A stretch of DNA of 64,000 nt from Paramacrobiotus metropolitanus (Eukaryota > Tardigrada > Eutardigrada > Parachela > Macrobiotidae), in assembly GCF_019649055.1 (NCBI RefSeq), contig NW_026570458.1, positions 1 through 64,000 on the forward strand, read 5' to 3'. Made by a program: the position numbers and the translations under genes. The notes beneath the pieces are model-generated. The model ran no database searches. It had not been told where the DNA came from and worked only from the letters and a program-made list of their open reading frames with translations. Shown here one piece after another: positions 24,138 through 36,931 of the stretch. The number at the start of each line of letters is the position of its first letter. The first letter of the stretch is position 1.

Positions 24138-27100
24138 TATGTAAACGACTGTTGTACAAGTATAATTTCATTATCGCATTTGTAATTGCAGTGAGGACGC
24201 ATTTTTGCTGAAGCCGTTAGTGGATTCGGAAATCATTTTCATGGGTGTGTATCGATTAAGGGAAATTTCGGCACTGCTGTTGGCCGTCGTCCGTGTTATG
24301 AAATCATACATGTACCACGTAAATCGTACATATCTATATAGTTAATATTTATCGCCTCTTCCTGTCTTTCTTTTTATCGCGTGCAACGACTGGTTGGTAC
24401 GTTTGTGTTTTACTTAGGTGTGCTTAGTATCATAGGAAAATCATTCTGTGGATACATCTGGCGTGAGTAATTTGTGACATCGATATAATACTCGTAGTAC
24501 GGCAGTTCGTTGGATACGGTTGCTGTACAGCGGTCTTTTGTAACTCAGACTGCTATGTTTCCGATTCAAATTTTCATTGTAATCTGAACGCGCATTTCTT
24601 TGGACAGTCTTACAAAGCATCACTTTAAGTGGAATCGTCATGAGCAGTCAGCAACGTACATCGGGCAGAACGCACGCACGGACGGCTAACCGTCGAAAGG
24701 GGTCGGCCAACTTTACCTTTGCCGCCCCTTCGTCTTTACCGTTTCAGTTTGCCGTTTTCAACTTTTCCTGTACCTCTGCTTTTACCGTCGTGGAAACCTA
24801 TGCCTTTACCTTCACCGTTTCCCTTTGCCTTTTAAAAACGCCATTTGGAAAGCCTTTGCCGTTTGTTTGCCGTTAAACCACAAAATTACCGTCAACATAT
24901 TGCCATTTTTTAATTTTTTTACTGTAGCTTTCTACATTAAAGTACGCGCATGCAGATATATGTACTAAGAGAGAAACCATAACAAGTGTACAACTACAAC
25001 ATACAAAATATGCATACTCTTGTCTACAAATTCCTTATGTCAGAAAAACTAGGCAATAACAAGTGTACAACTACAACATACAAAATATGCATACTCTTGT
25101 CTACAAATTCCTTATGTCAGAAAACCGAAGGTCACACTGGTACCAAATAGTTGGCTACAAATACTGAACATTATACCGTCTGTGTACAAATCGCCGTAGT
25201 TTTACTCGAACGTTGTATGTGCTTGTGCCAAATAATGCTCTTACATGCTCAAATTCCCTTATATTAGGACTGTCAAATATCAGCAGCCCGCTTGTATCTG
25301 CGGCACGACTGCTGCGCACGTATCGGTTACTCATTTTTCCGCTATGACTAAGAGAAAAAAAGTGAAACATGTTCCCACCACTGATAACAGATACACTCGT
25401 AGTAATAAACACCAAATCTGACAGCACCGTGAATTCTGCAATAAATCTGCATTCAGTGCCATTCACTACCATGGACAACGCAACAAAACAAGCGCAAACT
25501 TGTTAAGAAAAATAATCTCACATAGCTTAATGACATGTAGTTAATTTCTTCTTCATGTGTAATAGATTTGCTAATTAGGTGCTAAAAAAACCAGGTGCGA
25601 AATTAGTAATTAGGGGCAGATTCGCTAATTATTTAGCTGCTAAATGTGCTAATTAGGCGCGAATGACTCTGGTTAGTTTATATTTTTGCTCAGTTACTAA
25701 TTATTAGGTTAATTAATTAAACCTTATTATTTTAAAACTTAATGACAAACTACAGTATTTAAAGTACAGCGTAATTACATACAGTTTAATGCAGCCTGGA
25801 TCACTACGAACATTTATTAGCAGCGCAGGATAATTTTAAAGAGTTGACAAGCGGTCATGAATGTGATCGCGAATTATAAAACCGAGCTCAACAGCTCGGT
25901 TTTCTAATTCAGCAACTGATTCTCCATCTGACCAATGCGCGCGGCGTTATCAGTGAATCTGTCTGACTCACAAATCAGTGCGTGAGCTGTTGCGCACTCG
26001 AGAGTTTTGACCTAGATACAATTCGCATCAGAGTCTCCATACGTAGCATATTTGACAGCAACTTATATATGCATGTGTGTACAGTTTTTACACACACACT
26101 ACTGTCGGGAGCGGTAATGACCTGTAAAGGCATCCAATCATGAATGGAACTGGCATTCAATTTAACTGCGCGATTCTTCAAAGTACAAATGTACTGTAGG
26201 ACAAAAAAGGAGAATTCCCAGAAACCTGACATGAGAACCCCCAGAAACCTACGAAAACAAGCAAACCTAAGAACCTAAAAAGTCAATGAAACCTACGACA
26301 AAACAACAAAAAACTCCAAATTCAACATATCGAACCAAAAAGCAAGTTGTCGGTCAGCAAAAATGTTTCGGCAAACGGTCGGTCAATGGTTTAGCAGAAA
26401 AAACGAATTGTCGGTCAACGATTTGTGTAAGACACAACATTTCGATCAGCGAATTGCTGGTCAGCGAATTGACGTGCTACCCGAAAAAGCACAAAAATCA
26501 AAAGGACGAGTAAAGCGCAGTGCAGGTTTGAATCCCATCCAAGATTCAACTAGCTTTGCACTTCGCAGCTTATTCAGCGAGACAGCAGCGAGCAAAAATT
26601 TGTAAAGACCGCAGCTAAAAATTACAGTACTAGTGAGGCGCGAAACTGGTGTGAAGCAGAAGTTGGACGTAGGAAGTGGATCGAACCGATTGAACGATAA
26701 CAAGGTATTGTAGCATGCCGCACAAGTTGCTCCAGTGGCAGATCCGGCAGTTGCTTTCTCCCTGCACGCTGCGCTGAACAACGGGCAATGTGGGTGGAAA
26801 TATCCGTATACCTCACTCTGTGGAGCAACTTGTACGGGCGGCTACAGTACTTTACACCTGTTTCGCCGCCTCACTACTCTATAGTCTGTAGGTAATCATT
26901 ATTTCGCTCGTCTTTAAAGTAAAATCTTTAATACCGATTTATACTGCGACCGTCGCAGTGCGTTGCAGTCGCAGTGCGACGTAACAGTCAATCATTCCAC
27001 TACAGCCATTACTGCACATTGAAGAATTAACATTCAAGAATCGCTCCTTTAGTAAGCCTTTGCCAACTAGATTGCGCCAGAAATGGCAGTGGAGAAATAT

Positions 27101-27879
27101 CTGGTTATTTGGCATTTGGGGTAGCCTATACTAGTATAAAGGTCGTAACCGCCCTTAGTGCAAGCGAGCGAGCGTGTAAATTTTTCTTGTTGTAAAAGAC
27201 TCGGTTGAGTAAAGAGCCTGCGTCACTGGAACAGAAGTAGTTCAGTCTACTGGAAGGCTTATCACCAGAGGTGCTCAGATATCAGTTTTTGCCACCGCTA
27301 CGATGCCGATATAATATCATTATTTTTATGCCGTTTGCAGAATTATGCCGATACAATATGTTCTTTTTGAATATTTTTTTATTTTTGATTCTGTCATGAT
27401 GTGTATGTATGATGATTCATACATATGCTTACGCATGGTGAATGCTTACGCAACAGTGCATATATAAAGGAAGCGCTCTGCGCAGCGCTCCTCAGAGTTA
27501 GCCTTAACATCTCCTAACATCTATCTGAATAAACTACCGGCAGTACATATGTCCATGTTGTACGTAATACACACACATACATATATCCGGCATATCAATT
27601 CCGTTGAAAAAAGTATAATGTTCTTTGAGCTTCGTACTGGTGCATCCGTTCCAAGAAACTAAATTCCGAATTTCGTAAAATGAAATTGTTTCTGGTTGGC
27701 TGAAAATTGCGTGTAAAAAGATAAAAGATGTATTTTATGACGCGCAAATTTCTTCTAATTAACTTTTCACGTAAAACTAAATTCTAAAAATTAAAAATTT
27801 CAATTTTTTTGATACTTCGCAGGAGGGGGGAGCAGGTTGAGACGCTTGAGCTAACCAAGCCAAAGGCATTTCAGATTTG
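24138..27879. other. Gene-poor stretch with simple and tandem repeats
   Basis: No exon chain was found. At 24690-24900 a loose TTTRCCGTT repeat is visible. At 24979-25126 there is a two-copy tandem duplication (see separate entry). At 25570-25680 several GCTAATTAG motifs cluster. Small open frames here look like chance. Confidence 0.45.
24979..25126 (+). repeat. Two-copy 77-bp tandem duplication
   Basis: A 77-bp unit starting ATAACAAGTGTACAACTAC is repeated once, and the second copy ends about 6 bases short. The copies are identical over the shared length, so the duplication is recent or an assembly artefact. Confidence 0.9.
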
Positions 27880-28110
27880 TGTATTGGCCAAAATATTTTT
27901 TGCGGTTACGCTCGCCATTGTAGAGCCGATTGTGAGTCGACAGTCGGCGTGATTGACTGGCATGAGTTTACCGCTATCCACCAGTCTGTCTAGATCTCTC
28001 CGTACTCCCGCACGCGACGCAACGCGATACGAGCGTGTCGCCACCTTTGGACATCTCATTCCGTAATACAGATGATAATGCTGATCTAAATGATAATAAC
28101 GACCCAGCGG
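27880..28110 (-). pseudogene. Ty3/Gypsy-like reverse transcriptase relic
   Basis: The minus frame reads PKVATRSYRVASRAGVRRDL and then DLDRLVDSGKLMPVNHADC before degenerating. The order basic-Leu-Asp-Arg-Leu ... Gly-x-Leu-x-Pro-Val-x-His-Ala-Asp matches the start of the Gypsy-type reverse transcriptase domain (usual form: ELDRL..G.L.PV..ADWA.PIV). The expected Pro-Ile-Val strand after it is lost. No LTRs were identified. Confidence 0.4.
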
Positions 28111-28159
28111 GTGACGCACAAGGACTGCCACACGATGAGATGTGACCACGCAAGCCACT

Positions 28160-30218
28160 GCGACGCGGGCACTACTAATACAACTCTCCTATCGCCCATA
28201 GCCGTCCATTCCGCACCAGATTCTTTATTTTAGGATACTGGTCGTTGCTCTAAATTTGTAAAGAACTTTATGCAAATCGCCAACAGAGCCAATTTAATGG
28301 ATACGTTCAACTTTTACGCTTATATTAAACCAGACGACTTTGAACCTGTTTATGAATCGCAACCCAGACCATTACCTGTCAAGTACAATTGTTTGCACAG
28401 GTTGAATTTCCAAACCTACCGCTTGCAGAGAAAAAAACAAAACATAACATGCTAACTGAAGAGATTTTCCAACGCAACCGCAACTAAGTGCGAAATATGC
28501 AAAATGGTTTGGCAGCTCAATTCATTAATCAGAAGGCTATACTAAACATTGTCCACGTCACTACATTTCTGGCGACCTTTAATTCGCCATTCACGCTGCA
28601 CCGCAGTCGTTGACTTACCGTAAATCAGTGATCCTCTGCAAAATATTTTAACAGTTCGTGACGGTCTATCAAACCGATTTTCGGTGGTAAATTATAAACT
28701 TAGAAATATTACTTTTCGTGCTGGTGGTCCATGGAAAAGCAGAAAATATGTTCAGCTCCAGATCTTTAAATTTTCGCTAGATTGGCAGTTGGCCAGAACT
28801 CGATGGCAATGCATACCTGAAAAGCTGCTGCATCGTCTTATTTTATGGGCAGAAAAGCCCGCTTCATCGCAAGCATCTGACTATGCAGTCACTATTCCGC
28901 AACTTCTTGCCTTCTGATTTCTGAACTGAATAAACGATTCCCCGCCCTTAGTCCACAACCCAAAAACCCTTTTTTTAAATGTTTTTAGTTAGTTGTTAGA
29001 CGCATAGAAGTTTTAGCCATTTAAATCCCAGTATTTTCAGGTTCACGGAAAGACTGTTTCTGCTGCAGATAAATTGGCACACTAAGTTATACAAATCGCG
29101 TATGCCGATTCAACTACACAGGATCCGAGAAGCGCCGGCACACATTTCTGTTTTAGAATTCAATGTTTTTCGTTAAGCCTAGGTTAGGCTTGATTTATTG
29201 CGCAAACGATTTATCGGTTCAACACCTTATTCGATGTCTGTTGGCAGCGGCAACGTAAGTAACAATAACGCAGTAGCGGTTACTAAACGGATGACTTTCT
29301 AGGGTAAATGGTACCATGTTTTTCTATGGTTTTTAGTTTTATTCGGTTAATTTATTTTGAAGCAAAACAACGATCGAGTAACTCATACTTACCATGGTTT
29401 TGAACACCAAGTTCCCGTTTCCCGCATATGACTATGGCTGGTAATCTACGGTCGTTTTTGGACTCAACGTACTAACTCAACTCGACCTGGTGCGACAACC
29501 TTTTAGTGTTTGGGTATTGGTTTGACGAAGCTTATCAGAATCTTTTGTTTACAATAAAGTTCATGGATCGCATTATCTTCAAAAAATGTCTACAATAATT
29601 CCTCGAAAGTATTTAAAAATTTAAGAATTTTGTTAAAAGTCGTTTAAAAATCAGAAATTTTACCACTTTTTTTACTACGTTGAGCCTTTCCCAATATACG
29701 CAATGCTCGTGGGGGCAAGGTCACGTGCTGAAATTCTGTGAGCAGTGGTGTATGTAGTAGTAAAGACCTTTGAGGTAGATCACCTTTCTTTTTCTCCGCA
29801 GAGCAACGTGATTGTTGAACGCTGAGGTTTATTTTTTTGGTTCTTTTGTTTTTAGATTTATATAAACCTTCAAAAATGTCCCTGTTTTAAAGTTTAAAAT
29901 AGGGAGTTGCAGCCCAAGGCGAGAAACTTTGATCTAACAGTCAAATAATTCGTTTTTCATTTGCAAAACTGATATCTAAAATTTATTAAGATTTTATTAA
30001 GATTTTGTTATATTTACTGAAAAGGTTTGAAATAAAAAAAGTAAATGTTTCGTTCTACTTGATGCTTCAATTGCGGTACCGCTTGACTTTGCCTTCGGTT
30101 TCCTCGAAACGATAGTTCGCTAACGCATATGATGACGTTAACGGAAAGTTCATCCGTGAAAATTATCATTTTAATAAAAAGGACAATGGAATGCTCTTGT
30201 TCCACTCGCTGGTCCGCT
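28160..30218. other. Gene-poor stretch
   Basis: AT-rich sequence without splice-linked open frames or repeats that I can support. Confidence 0.4.
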
Positions 30219-31320
30219 CGCATATCTTGTTTTACTTGCTGTTCGCTCGCTTAGAAGCGTTTGCCCTCGGCGCAAATTTGCGTTGCCTTCGACTTCGTAC
30301 TCGGTTTTCGTAAAAATGATAGCACGCTACCGTATCATCACAGTAGCGAATCGTTCAAGCGGAACTGTAAGAAGAATCTTTTGAGAATAATAGGACAATA
30401 GAATCTTCTCATTTTACTTGCTGGTCCGCTTGCTCGCGTCGCAGCTCGGCGTCGCCTTAGGCTCGGCCCTCAGTTTCCGCTACAGTATCAACAAGGTAAC
30501 GAAAAGTTCAAGCGGAACTGTGAGAATTGCTTCAGAATATAGGGGCAATAGAATACTCTTGTTTCACTTGCTGCTCCGCTCGCTGCGCTGCGCTTGCTCG
30601 CGCCGCAGCTCGGCGTCGCCTTTGGCTCCGCCTTTGGTTACCGCTACCGTATCATCACGGTTGCAAAAAGGTCCAATGAAACAGTAAGAACTTCTTCAGA
30701 ATAAAAGGCAATAGAATCCTCTCATTTTTCTTGCTGCTCTGCTCGCTGCGCTGCACTTGCTCGCGCCGCAACTCGGCGTCGCCTTTGGCTCCGCCTTCGC
30801 TTACCGCTACCGTATCATCACGGTTGCAAAAAGTTCCAACGAAACAGTAAGAACTTCTTCAGAATAAAAGGCAATAGAATCCTCTCATTTTTCCTTGCTG
30901 CTCTGCTCGCTGCGCTGCGCTTGCTCGCGCCGCAGCTCGGCGTCGCCTTTGGCTCCGCCTTCGGTTACCGCTACCGTATCATCACGGTTGCGAAAAGTTC
31001 CAACAAAACAGTAAGAACGTCTTCAGAATAAATGGCAATAGAATCCTCTCATTTCCCTTGCTGCTCTGCTCGCTGCGCTGCGCTTGCTCGCGCCGCAGCT
31101 CGGCGTCGCCTTTGGCTCCGCCTTCGGTTACCGCTACCGTATCATCACGGTTGCGAAAAGTTCCAACGAAACAGTAAAAACATCTTCAGAATAAATGGCA
31201 ATAGAATCCTCTCATTTTCCTTGCTGCTCTGCTCGCTGTGCTGCGCTTGCTCGCGCCGCAACTCGGCGTCGCCTTTGGCTCCGCCTTCGGTTACCGTTAC
31301 CGTATCAACGCAGTGCAGTT
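30219..31320 (+). repeat. Tandem array, about 163-bp units
   Basis: The marker ATAGAAT recurs at 30548, 30711, 30874, 31038 and 31201 (spacing 163-164), with an earlier diverged unit at 30398 and a degenerate one near 30184. Each unit holds a CpG-rich block (GCTCGCTGCGCTGCGCTTGC, then CGCCTTTGGCTCCGCC) and an AT-richer half with ACGGTTGCGAAAAGTTCCAA. Short open frames repeat with the units and are not taken as genes. Confidence 0.9.
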
Positions 31321-31799
31321 AGGCGTTGCCCTTATTTTTTTATCGAAACGGTTAATTATCAAAGTAAGGGCAACTCATTGGGACAACGGGCGATGCTAAA
31401 AGTCAGCAGTAACGGTTACGGTTACCCGAAACGGTGACAAAAATATGCACGGTAATCTGTTACGGCAACGGTAGCAGTAACAGTATCCCGCCATAGTAAT
31501 CCGTTAAAGAACGGTTTGCGGTAACGGAAACCAGTTACGCTAAGGATTAAATATTATAGAAGTTCAGTAATGATCGCCCGTTGCATAAAAAGTAATCCGT
31601 TGTGGTAACAGTAATACCCTGCTAAAGTAATGTATTGCGGGTACGGTAATTTTATTGATAGTATTTAGAAATGGTTGCAAGAACTCACGTAAAACCAAAC
31701 CACCAACACCGGCAAAGCGATTGGACAGGGCTCATAAGTTAGGCCACCTATACAATTGCACGGCGGACTCCGGAAGAATAAATAAGTATTTCCCAAAAC

Positions 31800-32735
31800 G
31801 TCAGTTCCCAAAACGCCACCCACCCGGGGCCGAAAAGTAATCATTTCCAGGTACAAATTGCACGACCACCCGTATATTACTGGGTTCGTCAATAATGACC
31901 CGGTTACATTTAACGTTGCGGTTCCCAAAAACTGTTCCTAACCTAAAGAAATTTAGACTGGGTCCAAAATTCCAGGCACACCGTGTATAACTGGCCCGGT
32001 TATGATTTACGTTACGGTTCCCCAAAACAGCTCCACCCGGGGGCGCAGAAAAATCCGGACCGGGTCCAAATTTCCGGACCCCCCATATATTACTACGGCG
32101 GGTTCGTCAATAATGACCGGGGTATAATTTACGTTACGGTTTCTCAAAACAGCTCCACCCGGGGGCGCAAAAAAATCCGGACCGGGTCCGAATTTCCGGA
32201 CCCCCCATATATTACTACGGCGGGTTCGTCAATAATGACCCGGTTATGATTTACGTCACGGTTTCTCAAAACAGCTCCACCCGGGGGCGCAAAAAAATCC
32301 CGGACCGGGTCCAAATTTTCGGACCCCCCGTACATTACTACGGCGGGTTCGTCAATAATGACCGGGTTATAATTTACGTTACGGTTCCCCAAAACTGCAC
32401 CACCCGGGGCCGCTAAAAACATCCGGGCCGGGTCCAAATTTTTGGACCCCCCGTATATTACTACGGCGGGTTCGTCAATAATGACCGGGTTATAATTTAC
32501 GTTACGGTTTCTCAAAACAGCTCCACAAGGGGGCGCAAAAAATCCCGGACCGGGTCCAAATTTTCGGACCCCCCGTATATTACTACGGCGGGTTCGTCAA
32601 TAATGACCCGGTTATAGTTTACGTTACGGTTCCCCAAAATGCCACCACCCGACCCGGTCTACGCGTTTGCACTGGGTCCAAATTTACGGTCGAACACACA
32701 TTTCCCCATTGGGTTCGTCAATTATAACCCGGTTA
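31800..32735 (+). repeat. Tandem array, about 122-123-bp units
   Basis: GGTTCGTCAATAATGA recurs at about 32101, 32223, 32345, 32468 and 32591, with diverged units on both sides (31883, 32697). Each unit contains CGGACCGGGTCCAAATTT, ATATTACTACGGCGGG and a TTTACGTTACGGTT segment. Because some units are 123 bp, one minus frame stays open across three units and gives a repeated NPVIIDEPAVVIYGGS peptide. I treat it as a by-product. Confidence 0.9.
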
Positions 32736-32770
32736 GGTTCACGATTTTAAACTACCTTCTCAATTGCTTC

Positions 32771-32935
32771 AGCGGGGGGCGCAGCCCCCCGCACCCCCTG
32801 CTTATTGGGGCTCCGCCCCAAACCCCGGCCAGGGGCTTCGCCCCTGGACCCCGGGAACCCGGTTCTTCGGTTCGCCCCGTTACACACTTTAAATTAAAAA
32901 CGCTTCGCTCGCTTCGCTCGCTCGCTTGACTACCG
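32771..32935. repeat. Cluster of GC-rich hairpins
   Basis: Successive short inverted repeats lie end to end: GGGGGGCGCAGCCCCCC, GGGGCTCCGCCCC, CCAGGGGCTTCGCCCCTGG and GAACCCGGTTC. A CGCTTCGCTCGCTTCGCTCG run follows. The cluster sits between the 122-bp array and the start of the next gene, about 160 bp upstream of its ATG. Confidence 0.8.
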
Positions 32936-33096
32936 TGCATGACACACGGCGTCAGCTGCATGCAGTGCGCACCCCTGCGAGTCTCATTCCGAGGTACTCA
33001 TTTTAAACTGTAGTTGATCGCAGATTCCCAATAGTTGACTGTAATCTTCTTAAATCTGATACTTCGCGGTCTCAGCATTGTTGACACTTCGCCTAA

Positions 33097-36000
33097 ATGG
33101 CCGAGGATTGCCAGTACGATCATGACGGTGTCGCAATCCGCTTAGAAGGTTTGCATTACACGCATGCGGAAACCTCGAACCCTGTCAAGACAGCCAGATA
33201 CCAGCTGGACCAGGCGACGAAACTGAAGGACCCTATGGCCGCTGCGAACGCTCGCGACAAACTGAACGGGCTTCTGAAGCAGATCACGGTGGACCGCGCG
33301 AAGGTCCCGCTAGCCAATCTTGCCTATTCCGGCCAATCTCCGTATGCCCATGTTGACGATAGCAAGTTCGTCGCGAGCTTCAAACGAAATCCGCCGAACG
33401 AGAAGGAATGCCCCATTCCTGTCTCTGTGAATATTCGGGCTCAGAACAACTACACGAAAGACCAGATTCTGCGCCGTGTCAAAGCAGGGAAATACCCTAA
33501 AGATATGAAGCTTTTCCTGGTGGGAGAAAGTCCTCAGGTAGTGCTTATGAAGGACCACACGGACTTCAAGGAGAAATACACGAAGACCGTGCTAACCAAC
33601 GTAAGTTTTCAAAATATTTGTGTATAGCTGTATGTATAGCTCCGTCACCGTGAATCATACTGTATGTCGTGTTCGTTGCTGTCTGTAGCAATTTAGTAAG
33701 TACATTCAGTAGCTGGATATTTGTAGGAACATGCAGCATTAAAGTGAAGGCAAACAACCAACTGGCTTTGCTTTTGGGTTTGTAGGTCTCGTTTTTCTGT
33801 GGTTTGTCGGAAGCAGAAGCCATTGCCATCGGCGCTGCGGAAGAAGATATGGCGTCAGCAATACTGGGAACTACGTATCCGTCGATTCTAATGTCAGCGC
33901 GCCAACGCGCAACGGAGATGGGAGTGAAGTTTGATACGCTTCATCACTGGAACGCCCAGAATAAGTTGCCTGAGGGCGACCACTACATTTCTGTTGAGGA
34001 CTACGAGAAGGTCCGCCAGAAGATTACCTCCCAGTATAAAAATATCCGGAAATATGAGAAGGATGGTTCGTTTAGCATGAGTGCGGAATTCCAGCAGGTA
34101 TTCACAATTTGAAATCTACATTTCGGAAGCACTTATTACAGCTTTCGTTAGAATGAACATGGAGCGTACTGGCGTTTACGCTAACGGTGAAAGTGGTCAG
34201 CAGTTTAGCTAGCTCAAATTTGCAGGTATTTCGACACATTATGCAGTGCTCCGAAGCGACGTACCAACGAATCTGGAAACCCTTTCTGGAGCGGTGGAAT
34301 AACAGTGAGATCGTCATGAACGGCAAACCGGCGCCCGCGTCAGCAAAGAATGTTATTTTGAAGATCGTGCAGAAGGCTGAACCTGCGGTGCGGGACGCTA
34401 TTGCCCAGTCCATCGTCGACAATCCTAGCCACCACGATATCATGTTCAATGCTGTCTTCTACAAAAAGCTGCTCAATCAGATGTCGAATCCTCTGCGGCC
34501 TTTCAACGCCACTGATTACGGACGCTGGAAGTTGAGTGGGGAAGAAGACTGGTTGCGACGCGATGACGGCGAAAGCGCCCGCGGTGACAGCGATACCCCG
34601 AACGAACAGAACGCCATTAAGGACGGAAAGAGTGGGCAAGGTGGAAAGCGAGGGAACGATGCCGAGGAAGATCAAGGCGGAAAGAAACTGAAGACCGAGG
34701 TATTCGCTTAATTTAGTTAGAAGCAGCCAGCCGGAACGAAAGCGGGAAATGCGTAAAAATGAACAAATGCGCAAATTGAACAAGAGGAAATTAATGGCAT
34801 TTCAAAAACTTTGAGAATGCGAGCCGAATTACGGTGCCCCCACTGGGCGGGTGCCGGTGTCGCCAGTTTCGATCAAGCCAAACGGGAAAGAAATAATCGC
34901 AGGAATGACCAGGTGCTGCTTTTCTTGACAGGAGGAGCCATCGATGCCCCGTCGCAAGCGAGTTGATCAGGAACTGAGCCAAGAGGAGCGAACGCTCATC
35001 GTGCACAGGGCGCTGGCACAAGCGAAGAATCGAAAGGTGAGTGGATCGATGTTCTCGCTGTGGGCGGCATTAAAACTTGAACGTGTTCTGTTCCATTCGA
35101 GCATGGCGTTGATTCATTTAGGAAAAAAAGGAACTGCAAAAAGCGATCAACGTGCGAATCAGCGGCACCGGTTTCCGCTTTTATGTGTGTCCGTACTGTA
35201 AGTTAGGCGGAAGCTCCGTGCGAGGCTGGAATCGCGGTGAAGCCCTCAATCACTTGCTGGGACGGCACATTCTGAAGAAACGCAGACAGCAGCCATGTGC
35301 CACATGGAAGCAGGAAGAAGCGAGAAATTTCGCGGAAAACCGGCTGCCGAACCGGCGTCTCCATTGGCGATACTACTCCAAGTTTTACACTGGGGAAATT
35401 GTTCAAGAGGAGCAGGAAGAGTGGACCGAGACGGACAGGAAGCGGGGCATCGTGCAGAACGATTGGTCAGTGCGGCAGCCCGCGGAGTACCCGCTAGATC
35501 ATCCGCTATCCATTCCGCGGTCTTCTCATCCTGCCGATGCCGCGGAAACTGAAGTAGGTGCTGAGACCTGAGTAATGAGTATGTAAACCGAGCCGTTTTC
35601 GAAACAACTAGCCGATTAAAGCAATCACACGTACGGGTGTGTTTTTTGTAAGACGGTGCATCAATGTCCGTGCATTGCTTTGAATTATGCAGGAAGCCGT
35701 GATGCCCTGGATGCTGAATCTGGATCTCCGCACTCACGCCCACATCATCGGCCACGAGAACGACCGTTTAAAGCAGCTGCACGAGCGCTTCCAGGTGATA
35801 ATTTGCTTTCCGAAACGCAAGGACGGAGACCCGACCACGGTGGTGGTCACCGGCAAGGAGAATAACGTGGAGGACTGCGTGGCGGAGCTGAAGCGGCTCG
35901 AGAAGCTGCACGTGAGTTGGGCGTTGACGGGTGTGTAGGAGTGAGACAGTTGATTCCACGGGTCTGTTTAGTTGAAGCAGTTGGACGGTCGAGGAGCGGA

Positions 36001-36931
36001 GAAGGAGAGTCGGCGTGGCCAGGACTCCTCTGTGGCGACGCGTGGTGACCGCCGGGAGAAGAGTTCGGTGGCTGGTACTCGGGACAGCGCGGGTGATCAG
36101 TGGGATTTCCATGCAATCGATGACAGCATCGGCGATGAACACGCTGCGGAGGCTGCCGGTAACAACAAAGCCCCTGCGGGAGATTGTCAGGCTGACCAGT
36201 CGGAGCTGCTGGTACGTAACCTTTTCGCGTGAAGCCGTTGCGCCGCATACAATGTGCGAGTGCAGTCGTAGGAGATGTACGGAAAGTGTCCCGTCTAGAG
36301 TTAAATTAAAAAAGAAGGCAAAAACAGAGAGTCCTTCTCTGCGATTACTTTATGTAGCTTGTTGTTTCGACAACGGCTCGGTTTCTAGCTCAGTAATTGA
36401 TTTATCAGACGACAGACACGTATGAGGTTCTTTAAAAATGCCGTAACTGATTCTTCGTAGGCTTTTGACAGCAAAACGACAGCGGCAAGTCCTAAGGCGG
36501 CAGACAATGTGGAGCGCCGTGCGCAAATGCCTGCTGTGGCCACACCCGTGGTTCCAGCTCCCGTTATGCCACCGGTTAATCCACAACGACATGCGCCGCT
36601 TAATTTGGACAGCGGAAACCAGCCCGACAATCGCGCCATCTCACAGCCGTCCGCGTCATGCTCCGCTGGCCAGCCGACCTCACCGGCGCTGGGCATGTGC
36701 TTCGCCGCGGGTTTGGAGGACAGCCGCACCTTGATGGAGGTCATGCGGAACATGGGAGCGGGCAGCGGCGACCAAGTGCCGGGCCCCGATTCCCCGTTGT
36801 TCTGCTATCTGGCCGGCATGATGGCCGGGATGCGACGCCTATCGGCGAATGCCAGCGCAGCGAGCCAGGGACCGCCACAGCGCCGCTCCTCCACCAATGA
36901 AAATGGACGAGACGCCGGTCAGGAGCAGTAG
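33097..36931 (+). CDS. CPYC-KH protein with unrecognised N-terminal module (KH-2)
   Basis: Exons 33097-33600, 33786-34097, 34226-34699, 34932-35036, 35122-35553, 35693-35911, 35981-36211 and 36461-36931 all join in phase 0 at GT/AG sites and give about 915 residues. Residues 1-430 form a mostly helical domain I do not recognise (MAEDCQYDHDG; DQILRRVKAGKYPKDMKLFL; AIAQSIVDNPSHHDIM), ending in a basic nuclear-signal-like tail (KRGNDAEEDQGGKKLK). Residue 488 opens the CPYC module (CPYCKLGG...HLLGRH...CATW). A KH domain spans 610-682 (HAHIIGHENDRLKQLHERF...ELKRLEK); its GxxG loop reads GHEN, so the second Gly is missing. The tail carries GMCFAAGLEDSR, GSGDQVP and AGMMAGMRRL. The join at 34699/34932 is inferred from phase. 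Alternatively two genes exist: the first ending at 34711, the second starting at ATG 34944. Confidence 0.7.

Noticed and set aside
26286-26605. Lys/Thr-rich open frame
   Set aside because: AT-rich sequence, no start context or partner exons.
31032-31437. Arg/Leu-rich repeated open frames
   Set aside because: By-products of the 163-bp array.
32144-32515. 123-codon repetitive open frame
   Set aside because: Stays open only where array units are 123 bp; it breaks with the 122-bp units.
30219-32735. CRISPR array
   Set aside because: Units are contiguous tandem repeats of 122-163 bp without short repeats and unique spacers, and the genome is eukaryotic.
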